DNA of 64,000 nucleotides from Halomarina oriensis (lineage in GTDB: Archaea > Halobacteriota > Halobacteria > Halobacteriales > Haloarculaceae), in the NCBI RefSeq assembly GCF_009791395.1, contig NZ_WSZK01000015.1, positions 124,001-188,000 on the forward strand. Direction: 5' to 3'. Shown here piece by piece: positions 26,951-38,976 of the stretch. How positions within the stretch are numbered: position 1 is the stretch's first letter; the number at the start of each line of letters is the position of its first letter. Both the position numbers and the translations under genes were made by a program. Under the pieces are notes generated by a model that was not told where the DNA came from, did not search any database, and worked only from the letters and a program-made list of their open reading frames with translations.

Positions 26951-27395
26951 AACGCTTCCACGCGACCGACCGAGTTATACTGCCGGCTGTAACCCTCCTG
27001 GTGATTTCGGCACCACGAGGTGCCGACTCCCTCCACGACGGGGCGGTCGTCAGTATCGAGACCGGCCGAACGGAGACGGAGCGGACAGCCCGTGACGGCC
27101 CATGGACGGGTTTATAAGCGAGCCGGTCACTCCGGACGCGGTGTCGACCGGGTCGACGACGGCCGGTCCGGGACGATGCGGACCGAGAGACGCTGACACG
27201 GGTATTCGACGGAGTCCGGTGAGCGGCCGCGAGGAGTAGTCCGTGGGTGGCGATCGCGTCGGGGGACGGGCCGGGAGACGACTCGTCCGCGAGTCGGCAG
27301 TGATGTGCAGGGACAGACTCCCTTCGCTGGCCCGCCTGCTTCCGGTGTGACGGACGGGCGCTGACGCCAGGCCCGCCGCCGTCGGACGATAGACA
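26951..27395. other. 445-bp gene-free region with inverted repeats
   Basis: No frame here reads like a protein. It holds the HTH gene's promoter (26969-26980, minus strand), an inverted repeat TCGGCACC-ACGA-GGTGCCGA at 27007-27026, a TATA-like GTTTATAAGC at 27109-27118 pointing right, and a near-perfect palindrome GTCGACC-G-GGTCGAC at 27143-27157 at about the expected transcription start. A start there would leave about 250 nt of leader before the amphi-Trp gene, or define a small RNA. Confidence 0.45.
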
Positions 27396-27641
27396 ATGGC
27401 AGAAACCACGAAACACACGACCGAGATGACGCGCGAGGAACTGGCGAACTACCTCAGAGGAGTGGCGGAGGAGTTCGAGCACGACGACAGGACGACGGTG
27501 AACGTCGGTAACAAACGAGTGGAACTGAACCCGGCGTCGACGGTCGACTGCACGGTGAGCGTCGAGGAGAAGTCCCGACTGCTGGGGAGCGACTCGGAGA
27601 CGCTGACCATCGTCGTCGACTGGAAGCTGGGGGGAGACTGA
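27396..27641 (+). CDS. amphi-Trp domain protein
   Basis: An 81-residue acidic protein of the amphi-Trp domain family, a short haloarchaeal and bacterial domain with a conserved helix (TREELANYLRGVAEEFEHDD) followed by amphipathic strands that end with a Trp (TLTIVVDWKLGGD). Function unknown. Its stop lies one base before the ATG of the next gene (TGAGATG), so they are translationally linked. Confidence 0.82.
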   Translation: MAETTKHTTEMTREELANYLRGVAEEFEHDDRTTVNVGNKRVELNPASTVDCTVSVEEKSRLLGSDSETLTIVVDWKLGGD

Positions 27642-27642
27642 G

Positions 27643-28044
27643 ATGGTCGAACCGCTCGTCTTGCAGGTCGACGCCGGGGACGAGTCGCTCGTGGGGGCGT
27701 TGTTCGTCTTCCTCGTGAACCTGCTGGTCGGGACCGTCGGTATCCGCCTCGGCGCACGCCTCGTCGTCGACAGCGACACGGGCTACCGTCGTGCGGCGGT
27801 GACCGCCCTGTTGGGTGCCGTCGTCTGGGCCGTCGTCGCGTTCGTCTTCGACTGGATACCGGTTCTCGGCCCGCTCCTGTCGCTCCTCGCGTGGGTTGGA
27901 CTCATCAACTGGCGCTACGAGGGCGGCTGGCTCACGGCGGCGGGTATCGGTCTCGTCGCGTGGCTCGTCGTCGTCGGTATCCTCTACGTCCTCGCCGCGC
28001 TCGGCGTCATCGGGTTCTCGGCGCTGGGCGTGCCGGGAGCGTAG
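27643..28044 (+). CDS. small polytopic membrane protein, unknown
   Basis: A 133-residue membrane protein with about four hydrophobic segments: 17-37, 50-70, 72-88 and 98-125. Two Trp-rich turns (VVWAVVAFVFDWIP, INWRYEGGW) stand out. No family recognised. It directly follows the amphi-Trp gene (1-nt gap), and the pair probably works together at the membrane. It is convergent with uvrC, 50 bp away. Confidence 0.65.
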   Translation: MVEPLVLQVDAGDESLVGALFVFLVNLLVGTVGIRLGARLVVDSDTGYRRAAVTALLGAVVWAVVAFVFDWIPVLGPLLSLLAWVGLINWRYEGGWLTAAGIGLVAWLVVVGILYVLAALGVIGFSALGVPGA

Positions 28045-28094
28045 GACCGACCGCGGCACGCCCACGCGACGTTCTGCGCCGCCTGCCGACCCGG

Positions 28095-29867
28095 CTACAA
28101 CCGTTTTCTCAACGTCTCGGCCGTCTTCTCGCCGACGCCGGGGACGCTCGTCAGGTCGTCGTGGCTCGCCGACCGGACGTTCTCGACGCTGCCGAACCTC
28201 CTGAGCAAGCGCTGGCGCGTCTCCGGGCCGACACCGGGGACGTCGTCGAGGACGGTCTTCACCTCGTCGCGGACGTGCTGGTGGTACTGGACGGCGAAGC
28301 GGTGGGCCTCGTCGCGCACCCGTTGAAGCAGGTGGAGGTGAGCGGCGTCGCTCGGCCAGCGCTGTTCGCCGTCGGGCGTGACGACGCGCTCCTCGCGCTT
28401 GGCGAGGCCCACGGCGGGGACGTCCCACCCGGCGTCGGCGAGCGCCTCGCGGGCCGCGTCGAGTTGTCCCCGGCCGCCGTCGACGAGCAACAGGTCGGGG
28501 TCGGGTCTGTCGTCGCGTGCCTGCTCGCCGTCACGACCCTCCACCGCACGGGTCGCCCGCCAGTGGACCAGGTCGTACATGTTCGCGTAGTCGTCGTTGA
28601 CGTCTTCGAGGCGTTTGCGGCGGTAGTCGGCCTTCTCGGGCGAACCGCCGACGAACGTCACGTCGGAGCCGACGACGGCCTTCCCCTGGGCGTGGCTCAC
28701 GTCGAACCCCTCGATGCGCTCGACGGCACCGAGGTCCGGGAAGCTCCCGCGCAGTGCGTCTCGGAGGTCACGGGCCTCGTCGCGCATCCCGACGCTCCGA
28801 CGGGCGTTCTTGAGCGCGAGGTCGACGAGGGTGGCCTCCCGGCCTGCGCCCGGAATCCGGACGGCGACGCCTTCGCGCTCCAGCCAGTCGGTCACCTCGG
28901 TCCCGTCGGGACGTTCGGGGAGGAGGAGCGCGTCGGGTAGCTCCCGCTCGGCGTAGTACTGCGGGACGAACGCGCTGAGGACGCTCGCCACGGCCTCGTC
29001 GGCGTCCGGGGCGTCCATCACGTGCCGTTCTCGGTCCACGAGTTGCCCGCGCTCGCTCCGGAGGCGGGCGACGGTCGCCCGGTCGCCCTCGACGGCGACG
29101 CCGAGGACGTCGACGGTGCGCTCGCCGCCGCTCGGCCCGCTGACCGCCGCGCTCGCGCCGCCGTGGAACGCCTCGACCGCCTCCAGTCTGTCCCGCAGGT
29201 TCGCCGCCCGCTCGAAGTTCTCCTCGTCGGCGGCCTCCTCCATCGCGCGACGGAGCGGGTCGGCGAGGACGCCGGTCTCGCCCTCGAAGAACCGAGTGAC
29301 GGACTCCACGTCCGCGAGGTAGTCGCTCTCGCCGATTTCGCCCGTGCAGGGGGCGGTACAGAGACCGATGTCGTAGTCGAGACACGGACGAGACCGGCCG
29401 CTGAACTTGTGGTCCGAACAGCCCCGCACGCCGTAGGTCTCTCTGAGGGCCTTGACGACGACGTCGACGCGGCCCTTGTCGGTGTAGGGGCCGTAGACCG
29501 TCGCCGAGTCGTTCGGGTCGCGGGTCACCTCGATGCGGGGGAACTCGTGGTCGGTGAGCTGGACCAGCGGGTAGGACTTGTCGTCTTTCAGCCGGACGTT
29601 GTAGCGTGGCTGGTGGCGTTTGATGAGGTTCGCCTCCAGCAACAGCGCCTGCGTCTCGGTGTCGGTCACCGCGAAGTCGACGCTCGCGGCGCGCTCGACC
29701 ATCCGGCGAATCCGGGCCGAGCGCGGGTCCGCGTAGGAGCGCACCCGGTCGCGTAGCTCGACGGCTTTGCCGACGTAGAGGACCGTCCCGTCGTCGTCGA
29801 GGAACTGATAGACGCCCGGTTCCCGTGGGAGGGCACCGGCACGTGTGCGCACCGCGGTCCCGTCCAT
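28095..29867 (-). CDS. uvrC: excinuclease ABC subunit UvrC
   Basis: Dual-incision nuclease of bacterial-type excision repair, 590 residues. The N-terminal GIY-YIG domain makes the 3' cut (GVYQFLDD at 18-25; VLYVGKA at 29-35), followed by a Cys-bearing stretch ([18 protein letters not shown]), the UVR domain ([20 protein letters not shown]), the RNase H-like 5'-cutting domain ([31 protein letters not shown]), and tandem helix-hairpin-helix motifs at the end ([27 protein letters not shown]). The ATG at 29867 is chosen because the upstream frame is low-complexity. Confidence 0.97.
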   Translation of the reverse strand: MDGTAVRTRAGALPREPGVYQFLDDDGTVLYVGKAVELRDRVRSYADPRSARIRRMVERAASVDFAVTDTETQALLLEANLIKRHQPRYNVRLKDDKSYPLVQLTDHEFPRIEVTRDPNDSATVYGPYTDKGRVDVVVKALRETYGVRGCSDHKFSGRSRPCLDYDIGLCTAPCTGEIGESDYLADVESVTRFFEGETGVLADPLRRAMEEAADEENFERAANLRDRLEAVEAFHGGASAAVSGPSGGERTVDVLGVAVEGDRATVARLRSERGQLVDRERHVMDAPDADEAVASVLSAFVPQYYAERELPDALLLPERPDGTEVTDWLEREGVAVRIPGAGREATLVDLALKNARRSVGMRDEARDLRDALRGSFPDLGAVERIEGFDVSHAQGKAVVGSDVTFVGGSPEKADYRRKRLEDVNDDYANMYDLVHWRATRAVEGRDGEQARDDRPDPDLLLVDGGRGQLDAAREALADAGWDVPAVGLAKREERVVTPDGEQRWPSDAAHLHLLQRVRDEAHRFAVQYHQHVRDEVKTVLDDVPGVGPETRQRLLRRFGSVENVRSASHDDLTSVPGVGEKTAETLRKRL

Positions 29868-29973
29868 CCGTTTCGAGGCACGGGCCGAAGGGGTAAGAGC
29901 GTACCGTGTGCGGTGGCGGTCGGTGGCTCCTCCGGGCCGAACCGATTTGCGCGACGCACCCCTCACGCCGGGT

Positions 29974-30534
29974 ATGGACGAGGAAGCCCCCGGCGAACCG
30001 GGAGGAGTCGGCGACTGGGTCGTCGAGTCCTCACGCTCGCTCGGCGTCGGCGGGACCACGGTCGGCTACGACCGACTCACGCGACCCGACGGCGAGCGGG
30101 CGGGGGCCGGCTGGGTCGAACACCGCGCTTCGGTGGCCATCGTCGCCCGCCACGAGGGCGACGTGCTGTTCGTCGAGGAGTACCGACCCCGACTCCGGGA
30201 GACGGTCCTGACGTGTCCCGTCGGGAGCGCCGAACGCGAGGAGTCGCTGGCGGCGGCCGGCCGACGCGAACTCCGCGAGGAGACCGGGTACGAGGCCGAG
30301 CACGTCGAGGTGCTGGCCGAACACTACCCCGTGGCGTGGCTTCGGTCGACGCGTGGGGCCGTCTTCGCCGACGGACTGAGACGGGTGGGACAGGACCTCG
30401 ACGACTCGGAGTTCGTCGACGTCCACCGCGTGCCGGTCGAGGAGGCGCTCGACCGCGCACTGAACGGCGAGGGGCCACGGACCGCGTGGACGCTCCTGCC
30501 GCTGTTGCTCGCCCGCGAGGGGGACCTGCTGTGA
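29974..30534 (+). CDS. Nudix hydrolase
   Basis: A 186-residue Nudix hydrolase. The full Nudix box spans residues 84-106 (Gly84, Glu90, then RELREETGY with Glu99, Glu102 and Glu103). The layout, with a long N-terminal strand region before the box and [13 protein letters not shown] after it, resembles ADP-ribose or ADP-sugar pyrophosphatases. The exact substrate is not provable. It is divergent from uvrC and followed after 53 bp by a small gene. Confidence 0.87.
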   Translation: MDEEAPGEPGGVGDWVVESSRSLGVGGTTVGYDRLTRPDGERAGAGWVEHRASVAIVARHEGDVLFVEEYRPRLRETVLTCPVGSAEREESLAAAGRRELREETGYEAEHVEVLAEHYPVAWLRSTRGAVFADGLRRVGQDLDDSEFVDVHRVPVEEALDRALNGEGPRTAWTLLPLLLAREGDLL

Positions 30535-30587
30535 GCGGCGGCGGAGGAAGCCACAGCTACAAACCGTCCCCGGAGGTACTCCGAACC

Positions 30588-30890
30588 ATGACCGAGGACG
30601 ACGGCGAGCGGGAGGCGGCGGAATCGGCCACGGGGACGGTCCGGGTGTGGCTCGTCGAACGCGACTACGACGACCGGAACCTCGTGACACTCGTCTACGC
30701 GACGCCCGACGGGGAGCGCTACCAGCGCCACGAACGCTCGGCACACCTCCTCTCGAGCCAGGGCGTGACGGCGGCCACCGACGCCGACCCGGCGGACCTC
30801 GAATCCGTCGACGACGAGGAGCGCCGGGAACGGTACGCCGAGGAGGTCGACCGGGTCCGCGAGCGCCACGACCCCGGCGACACCCTCTGA
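30588..30890 (+). CDS. small acidic protein, unknown
   Basis: A 100-residue soluble acidic protein with two strands near the N terminus (TVRVWLVERDYDDRNLVTLVYATPDG as residues 16-41) and a helical, charged C-terminal half (ESVDDEERRERYAEEVDRVRERH). No family recognised, though it looks like a conserved haloarchaeal unknown. It lies 53 bp after the Nudix gene, same strand. Confidence 0.6.
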   Translation: MTEDDGEREAAESATGTVRVWLVERDYDDRNLVTLVYATPDGERYQRHERSAHLLSSQGVTAATDADPADLESVDDEERRERYAEEVDRVRERHDPGDTL

Positions 30891-30980
30891 ACGGGACGGC
30901 ACCCGGACGACTCCCGGACCTGTCCATCGGACACCGACACTGGCCGTCGTACGGGTGTCAACGGTTCTCGGAGTAGCAAC

Positions 30981-30989
30981 GATTATCAC
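30981..30989 (+). promoter_or_regulatory. TATA-like box of the ABC exporter operon
   Basis: GATTATCAC centred about 28 bp before the ATG at 31014, in a locally AT-richer stretch. Confidence 0.4.
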
Positions 30990-31013
30990 GAGAGCTTCAC
31001 AAATCTGGCGCGT

Positions 31014-31991
31014 ATGCCCGCGATAGATGTCGACGGCGTCACGAAGCGGTTCGGTGGCGGCGTCACGGCTCTCCAGGACCTGAACCTCACCGTCAAGGAG
31101 GGGGAAATCTACGGCTTCCTCGGCCCCAACGGGGCGGGGAAGTCGACCACTATCAACATCCTGCTGGACTTCATCCGGCCCACCGAAGGGTCGGCGACGG
31201 TGCTGGGGATGGACGCACAGGCCGACTCGAAGGCCGTTCGACGGCGCGTCGGCGTCCTCCCGGACGCCTACCACGTCTACGAACGGCTGACCGGTCGCCA
31301 GCACGTCCAGTTCGCCATCGACTCGAAGGAGACGGGCGAGCGTCCCGAGGACCTACTGAACCGTGTCGGTATCAGCGAAGCCGCCGACCGCAAGGCCGGT
31401 GGCTACTCGAAGGGGATGGCCCAGCGCCTCGTGCTGGCGATGGCGCTCGTCGGCGACCCCGACCTGCTCATCCTCGACGAGCCGTCGACGGGGCTGGACC
31501 CGAACGGTGCCCGCGAGATGCGCCGTATCATCCAGCAGGAGAACGACCGTGGGACGACCGTCTTCTTCTCCAGCCACATCCTCGAACAGGTCGAGGCCAT
31601 CTGTGACCGCGTCGGTATCCTCCACAACGGCGAACTCGTCGCCGAGGACTCCATGGAGAACCTGCGGGCGAACATCGGCTCCGGGTCGACGCTCACCGTC
31701 ACCGTCGACGAACCGACCGAACCCGCCGTCGAGGCCGTCCGCGACGTCCCCGGCGTCAGCGAGGTGAGCGTCGACGGCACCAGCATCGTCGTCGTCATCA
31801 GCGACGCCTCGAAGACGAGGATCCTCGAAGCCATCGAGGAGAACGGCTGTGAGGTGCGTGACTTCGCCACCGAGAAGGCGTCGCTCGAAGAGCTGTTCGC
31901 CACCTACACCGAGGGTGGTCGGGACGGCCTCCGGAACGGAACCACGCCGACCGCGACCCAGGACACGACCGAGACGGAGGCCCGACGGTGA
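31014..31991 (+). CDS. ABC exporter ATP-binding protein
   Basis: A 325-residue ATPase of the NatA/ABC-2 exporter type. Walker A GPNGAGKS (37-44), signature YSKGMAQR (132-139) in the ABC-2 form, Walker B LLILDEPSTG (152-161) and the H-loop FFSSHI. A C-terminal about 90-residue extension carries a small regulatory fold (LTVTVDEPTEPAVEAVRDVPG) and ends in a Thr-rich tail. The gene overlaps the first permease by 4 bp (GTGA). The cargo is unknown. Confidence 0.92.
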   Translation: MPAIDVDGVTKRFGGGVTALQDLNLTVKEGEIYGFLGPNGAGKSTTINILLDFIRPTEGSATVLGMDAQADSKAVRRRVGVLPDAYHVYERLTGRQHVQFAIDSKETGERPEDLLNRVGISEAADRKAGGYSKGMAQRLVLAMALVGDPDLLILDEPSTGLDPNGAREMRRIIQQENDRGTTVFFSSHILEQVEAICDRVGILHNGELVAEDSMENLRANIGSGSTLTVTVDEPTEPAVEAVRDVPGVSEVSVDGTSIVVVISDASKTRILEAIEENGCEVRDFATEKASLEELFATYTEGGRDGLRNGTTPTATQDTTETEARR

Positions 31992-32809
31992 GCTGGGGAG
32001 CCGTCGCACGCAAGGACTTCAGCGACGCCGTCCGAGTCCGGTGGTTCTGGGCACTCGGTGCGCTGTTCGTCGTCTTCGCAGGCGGCGGTGCGTACCTCTA
32101 CGCCGAGTTCTTCTCGGCGTTCGGCGAGACGACCGGCATCGGCTTCATCGGGTTCCTCAGCGCCGCGACCGGCATCCTCGTCCCCGTCATCGGCCTCGTG
32201 CTGGGCTACAAGACCATCGCCGGCGAACGCGAGTCGGGCAGTCTGAAGCTCCTGTTGAGCCTCCCCCACACCCGTGGTGAGGTCGTCGCCGGAAAACTCG
32301 TCGGCCGGAGCGCCGTCGTCAGCATCGCCATCCTCGTCGGCTACCTCGTCGCCCTCGTCGTCGGCCTCGCGCTGTTCGCCGAGTTCAGCGTCGTCGACTT
32401 CCTGACGTTCACCGGCCTCTCCGTCCTCCTCGCGTGTGCCTGGATCGGTATCTCGCTCGGTCTGTCGACGGCGACGGGGTCGACCTCGCGGGCCGCCGTC
32501 TTCGCCTTCGGTTTCTGGCTCGTCGTCCAGTTCCTCTGGGACATCGTCGTCACCCTGCTCGTCTGGGCGGTCAACGGCTTCTCGCTGGAGGCGCTCGGGA
32601 ACCTCCCCGACTGGGCGCTGTTCCTCTCGGTCATCATGCCGAACAGCGCGTTCAGCAACGCCAACGGCATCGTCGCCGACTCGCTCGGGGCGACCGGCCA
32701 GTCGACGCCGTGGTTCACCGAGCCGTGGTTCGGCCTCCTCGTCCTCGTCGCCTGGGTCGTCGTCCCGGTCGGTCTCGGCTACCTCCGGTTCCGGAACGCC
32801 GACCTCTGA
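31988..32809 (+). CDS. ABC-2 type permease (NosY-like), first of two
   Basis: A 273-residue permease with six membrane segments. It starts with the cytoplasmic KDFSDAVRVRWFWALGALFV common to this family and carries the coupling stretch YKTIAGERESGSLKLLLSLPHTRGE that contacts the ATPase. The GTG at 31988 overlaps the ATPase stop. The second permease is its paralogue (same coupling motif, same topology), so the transporter is probably a heterodimer in the membrane. A T5 stretch at 32822-32826 follows. Confidence 0.9.
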   Translation: MSWGAVARKDFSDAVRVRWFWALGALFVVFAGGGAYLYAEFFSAFGETTGIGFIGFLSAATGILVPVIGLVLGYKTIAGERESGSLKLLLSLPHTRGEVVAGKLVGRSAVVSIAILVGYLVALVVGLALFAEFSVVDFLTFTGLSVLLACAWIGISLGLSTATGSTSRAAVFAFGFWLVVQFLWDIVVTLLVWAVNGFSLEALGNLPDWALFLSVIMPNSAFSNANGIVADSLGATGQSTPWFTEPWFGLLVLVAWVVVPVGLGYLRFRNADL

Positions 32810-32821
32810 GCACGAGGTAGC

Positions 32822-32826
32822 TTTTT
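32822..32826 (+). terminator. possible weak T-tract between the two permease genes
   Basis: GCTTTTTCA 13 bp after the first permease stop. Five T could cause partial termination and lower the second permease relative to the first; weak evidence. Confidence 0.25.
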
Positions 32827-32891
32827 CACCCGACGGTCCAGACGGGCCGTATGGTCCGAAAGTCGTACTTTCCTCCACGGAGTGAGCGCCG

Positions 32892-33689
32892 ATGAGCGGC
32901 GTTCGCTCGGTCGTCAAGAAGGACTTCAACGACGCGCTCCGGTCGCGCCGGTTGCTGGCGCTCGTCGCGCTGTTCGTCCTGTTCATCGTCGGCGCGGAGT
33001 ACCTGCTCGTCGAGGTCATCGGCGGCGAAGTCACGTCCGCCGAGGCGCTCGTCGTCTCGTTGCTCTTCCCGACGATGCTGCTCGTCCCCCTCATCGGGCT
33101 GGTCACCGGCTACAAGGCCATCGCGGGCGAACGCGAGTCGGGCAGTCACAAGCTCCTGTTGACGCTCCCACACTCGCGGGCCGACGTGGTGCTGGGGAAA
33201 CTCATCGGTCGAACCGCCGTCGTGTTCGTCGCCATCCTCGCGGGGTTCCTCGCCGGCGGCGTCGTGGCGTTCGCGCTCCTCGGGAGCTACGAACTGACGC
33301 CGTTTCTCGTCTACCTCGCCATCACGCTGCTCTACGCGCTGGCGTTCGTCTCGCTGGGTATCGGCATCTCGGCGTCGACCGGTTCGACGAGCGTCGCCGT
33401 CATGGCGAGTTTCGGCGCGTTCCTCCTGTTCCAGTTCCTCTGGAGCTTCCTCGTCGGCCTCGTCGACGACCACCTGTTCCCCGAGACGAACCCCGAGTTC
33501 CTCCAGGCCATCGCCCAGTTCAGCCCACTCAGTTCGTATCTGACTGGCATCAATCGGTTCCTGAACGACGGCCCCGTGCCCGACCTGCCGTACTACCAGG
33601 AGGGCTGGTTCGCCGTCCTCGTCCTCGTGCTGTGGGCGACGGTCCCCGTCACCGTCGGCTACCTGCGGTTCCGCAGCGTCGACATCTGA
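32892..33689 (+). CDS. ABC-2 type permease (NosY-like), second of two
   Basis: A 265-residue permease with six membrane segments, paralogous to the preceding one: KKDFNDALRSRRLLALVALFV at the N terminus and YKAIAGERESGSHKLLLTLPHSRAD as the coupling motif, plus a shared ending (VPVTVGYLRFRSVDI versus VPVGLGYLRFRNADL). It lies 82 bp after the first permease. The long extracytoplasmic loop with DDHLFPETNPEF differs between the two. Cargo unknown. Confidence 0.9.
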   Translation: MSGVRSVVKKDFNDALRSRRLLALVALFVLFIVGAEYLLVEVIGGEVTSAEALVVSLLFPTMLLVPLIGLVTGYKAIAGERESGSHKLLLTLPHSRADVVLGKLIGRTAVVFVAILAGFLAGGVVAFALLGSYELTPFLVYLAITLLYALAFVSLGIGISASTGSTSVAVMASFGAFLLFQFLWSFLVGLVDDHLFPETNPEFLQAIAQFSPLSSYLTGINRFLNDGPVPDLPYYQEGWFAVLVLVLWATVPVTVGYLRFRSVDI

Positions 33690-33848
33690 GCCGTCGGCCG
33701 TCCGAACCTTCTTCTCGGAGCACGCGGCCAGCGCCGCCGTGACCTGAGCGTCGACACCGGACGGTTCGCGGGAGCGGGGCACACCACCCCGGCGGTTGGA
33801 AGCCGTGTGACGACCCGTCCGGCGAGTGCAGTCCGTCGCCCGTTCGCC

Positions 33849-36386
<2,538 letters not shown>

Positions 36387-36408
36387 GCTGGCCGTCCAAC
36401 TGCCGACC

Positions 36409-37605
36409 ATGCCCGACGACGACTTCCTACTGCTCAATCCGGGCCCGGTGCCGCTCTCGGAGGACGTCCGAACCGCGATGGACGGCCAGATGGTCTCCCA
36501 TCGCTCGGCGGCGTTCGAGGCGATCTACGAACGCGCACAGGACGGCCTCGACGAGATATTCACCCGCTCGACCCTCTCGGGCGAGTCCACGGGCGACGGG
36601 ACCTCCCTCGTCCTCAACGGGACGGCGACGATGGGGATGGAGATGGCCGTCTCGAACCTCGTCGGTCCCGACGACGAGGTCGTGGCGCTGGTCAACGGGA
36701 AGTTCGGCCGTCGGTTCGCCCGCATCGCCGACCGCTATGCGACCGTCACCCGTGTGGAGGTCGAGTGGGGCCAGTCGTTCGACGTGGAGGCCGTCGAGGC
36801 GGCCATCACCGACGAGACGGCGCTCGTCACCGTCGTCCACAACGAGACGTCGACGGGCCTCCTGAACCCCGTCTCTGCCGTCGGCGAACTGACCGCGGAG
36901 TACGACACGCTGTTCGCCGTCGACGGCGTCACCTCGGTGGGCGGCGACGTGTTCCGCATCGACGACTGGCACGTCGACGTCGCCATCACGGACGGGCAGA
37001 AGGCGCTCGCCGCGCCGCCCGGCATCAGCGCCGTCTTCGTCACCGAGCGTGCGGCCGAGGCCGCTCACGAGCGGAAGGAAGCCAGCGACGGCGCGGGCAT
37101 CCCGTTCTACTCCGACATGCCGTGGCACCTCCGGAAGGCCGAGCAGCACCAGACGCCGTTCACGAGCGCCGTCCCGCTGTTCCGGGCGCTCGCCGTCGCC
37201 GTCGATGAGATCCACGAGGAGGGGATGTCCGACCGCATCGAACGCCACCGCCGACAGGCCGAGGCGTTTCGTGATGGGTTCGCCGCGCTCGGTCTGGAGG
37301 CGTTCCCGGACGCCGACGGCCCGACGGAACTGTCGAACACGCTCACCGCCATCGCCCTGCCGGAGGCGATTCGTGGCGACGACGCGACGGCGTTCTTCGA
37401 CGCCGTCGCGGAGCGCGACGTCAGCATCTCGGGCGGGCAGGCTCACCTCGGCGGCGATATCTTCCGGGTGAGCAACATGGGCCACCTCACACCCGAACAG
37501 GTCGCCCGCGGCGTGCGGACGGTCGGCGAGGCGCTGGGCGACGTCGGCGTCGACTGCGACCCCGAGGCGGGCGTGGCGGCCGTCGAGGACGTGCTGAACG
37601 GGTAG
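36409..37605 (+). CDS. class V aminotransferase (alanine--glyoxylate / serine--pyruvate type)
   Basis: A 398-residue PLP enzyme of the alanine-glyoxylate aminotransferase family. The Schiff-base lysine is Lys198 (TDGQKALAAPPG), with the PLP-binding VDGVTSVGGD just before it and the N-terminal LLNPGPVPL signature. Likely reactions are glyoxylate or hydroxypyruvate transamination with alanine or serine. There are no pathway genes adjacent, so substrate choice is open. The start is fixed by the TATA box 27 bp upstream. Confidence 0.88.
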   Translation: MPDDDFLLLNPGPVPLSEDVRTAMDGQMVSHRSAAFEAIYERAQDGLDEIFTRSTLSGESTGDGTSLVLNGTATMGMEMAVSNLVGPDDEVVALVNGKFGRRFARIADRYATVTRVEVEWGQSFDVEAVEAAITDETALVTVVHNETSTGLLNPVSAVGELTAEYDTLFAVDGVTSVGGDVFRIDDWHVDVAITDGQKALAAPPGISAVFVTERAAEAAHERKEASDGAGIPFYSDMPWHLRKAEQHQTPFTSAVPLFRALAVAVDEIHEEGMSDRIERHRRQAEAFRDGFAALGLEAFPDADGPTELSNTLTAIALPEAIRGDDATAFFDAVAERDVSISGGQAHLGGDIFRVSNMGHLTPEQVARGVRTVGEALGDVGVDCDPEAGVAAVEDVLNG

Positions 37606-37770
37606 CCCGGACGTCGTTTTCGACGCGAGAAGCCGGCCGCTCACCGGGGTTCCGAGAGCGGTCGGAGAACGCGACACGAGTCGACGACACCGACTGGTTC
37701 GACTGGCGACCGCTCCTTTCCCGTCGGGGGAAGCGAGCCAGGTCGGGGTCGATGCGAAGCATCCCTGTTC

Positions 37771-38976
37771 TCATACCGCATCCGTCCGCGAGGCCCCGGA
37801 GGGGTCGGGAGCGAGCCGTGAGAGCGCCGGGAGCGCCGCCAGCGCCAGCGCGACTTCGAGGCCACCGACGACGACGAACGCGAGGGTGTAGCCGAACTCG
37901 CTGGCGAGGACGCCGCCGACGACGATGCCGACGAGGAAGCCCAGCGACCCGACGACGTTGTACCCGCCCATGGCGACGCCTCGCTCGTCCGGACCGGCGA
38001 GGTCGGTCACGAGCGCCATCGTCGCGGGGGCCATGAACGCGCCCGTGACGCCGGTGGCGACGAGCGCCAGCGCGGCGAGTGTGACGGTGGGCATGAACAC
38101 CACGGTGACGACGACGACGCCGTAGAGCGTCGAGCCGAGCGCGATGGGAATCCGCCGACCGATACGGTCGGAGACGACGCCCATCGGGTACTGGAGCAGG
38201 GCGAACGGCGCGAAGAAACACGCCAGCACGAGGCCCGTCGTCGCGGCGTCGAGCGCGAACGCCTCGCGGAGGTAGACGGTGCCGACGAGCGCGAAGAACC
38301 CCGCGGTGAGGCGGTCGATGAACCCGAAGGCGTACGGGAGGGCGAAGGCGGGACGGTCACGAACGAGTGCGAACGCGGCCAGGAGCGTCTCCCGACGGTC
38401 GCCCGTCTCGGGCCGGGGCGTGTCCGAGCGGACGAGCAGGACGACGAGGCCGGCGAGTGCGAGCAGGAGGGCGGCCGCGACGATGGGTGCGAGCGGGTCG
38501 ACGCCGGTCAGGCGACCACCGACCGGAGCGCCCATCGCCGTCCCGAGACCGATGGCGATGCCCGCCGCGCCCATGTTGCGGCCGTGGCCGCCGTCGAGGT
38601 CCATCAGTGTCGTCATCGCCAGCGAGAACGCGCCGATGGTGAACGACCCCTGGACGAACCTGACGAGGAGGACGGTCCCGAAGCCGGTTCCCCGTGGGAG
38701 GGCGGCGAGGACGAGGTAGCCGACCGCTCCGCCGAGCGCACCGGCGGTTATCAGCGGGATGCGCCGGCCGAGGCGGTCCGAGAGCGCCCCCCAGAGGCCC
38801 GCGAAGAGGACGAACCCGGCGAACTCGCTGGCGAGGAACCACGTGCTCGCGTCGAGGTCGGTCGTCGCACCGAGCGCACCGACGAGGTCCGTCACGCCGG
38901 GGTACAGCAGTACCTGCGCGAACAGCACGGCGAAGACGGTAGCGGCGAGGACGACACGTGCACGGCGAGTGGACAC
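37771..38976 (-). CDS. MFS transporter
   Basis: A 401-residue major facilitator superfamily protein with twelve predicted membrane helices. The loop 2-3 signature is ALSDRLGRRIPL, repeated in the second half as VVSDRIGRRIPI, which shows the internal 6+6 duplication. It resembles drug or metabolite exporters, but the substrate is not predictable. Convergent with the aminotransferase, with a 165-bp gap in which I see nothing but a short T4 (37616-37619). Confidence 0.9.
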   Translation of the reverse strand: MSTRRARVVLAATVFAVLFAQVLLYPGVTDLVGALGATTDLDASTWFLASEFAGFVLFAGLWGALSDRLGRRIPLITAGALGGAVGYLVLAALPRGTGFGTVLLVRFVQGSFTIGAFSLAMTTLMDLDGGHGRNMGAAGIAIGLGTAMGAPVGGRLTGVDPLAPIVAAALLLALAGLVVLLVRSDTPRPETGDRRETLLAAFALVRDRPAFALPYAFGFIDRLTAGFFALVGTVYLREAFALDAATTGLVLACFFAPFALLQYPMGVVSDRIGRRIPIALGSTLYGVVVVTVVFMPTVTLAALALVATGVTGAFMAPATMALVTDLAGPDERGVAMGGYNVVGSLGFLVGIVVGGVLASEFGYTLAFVVVGGLEVALALAALPALSRLAPDPSGASRTDAV

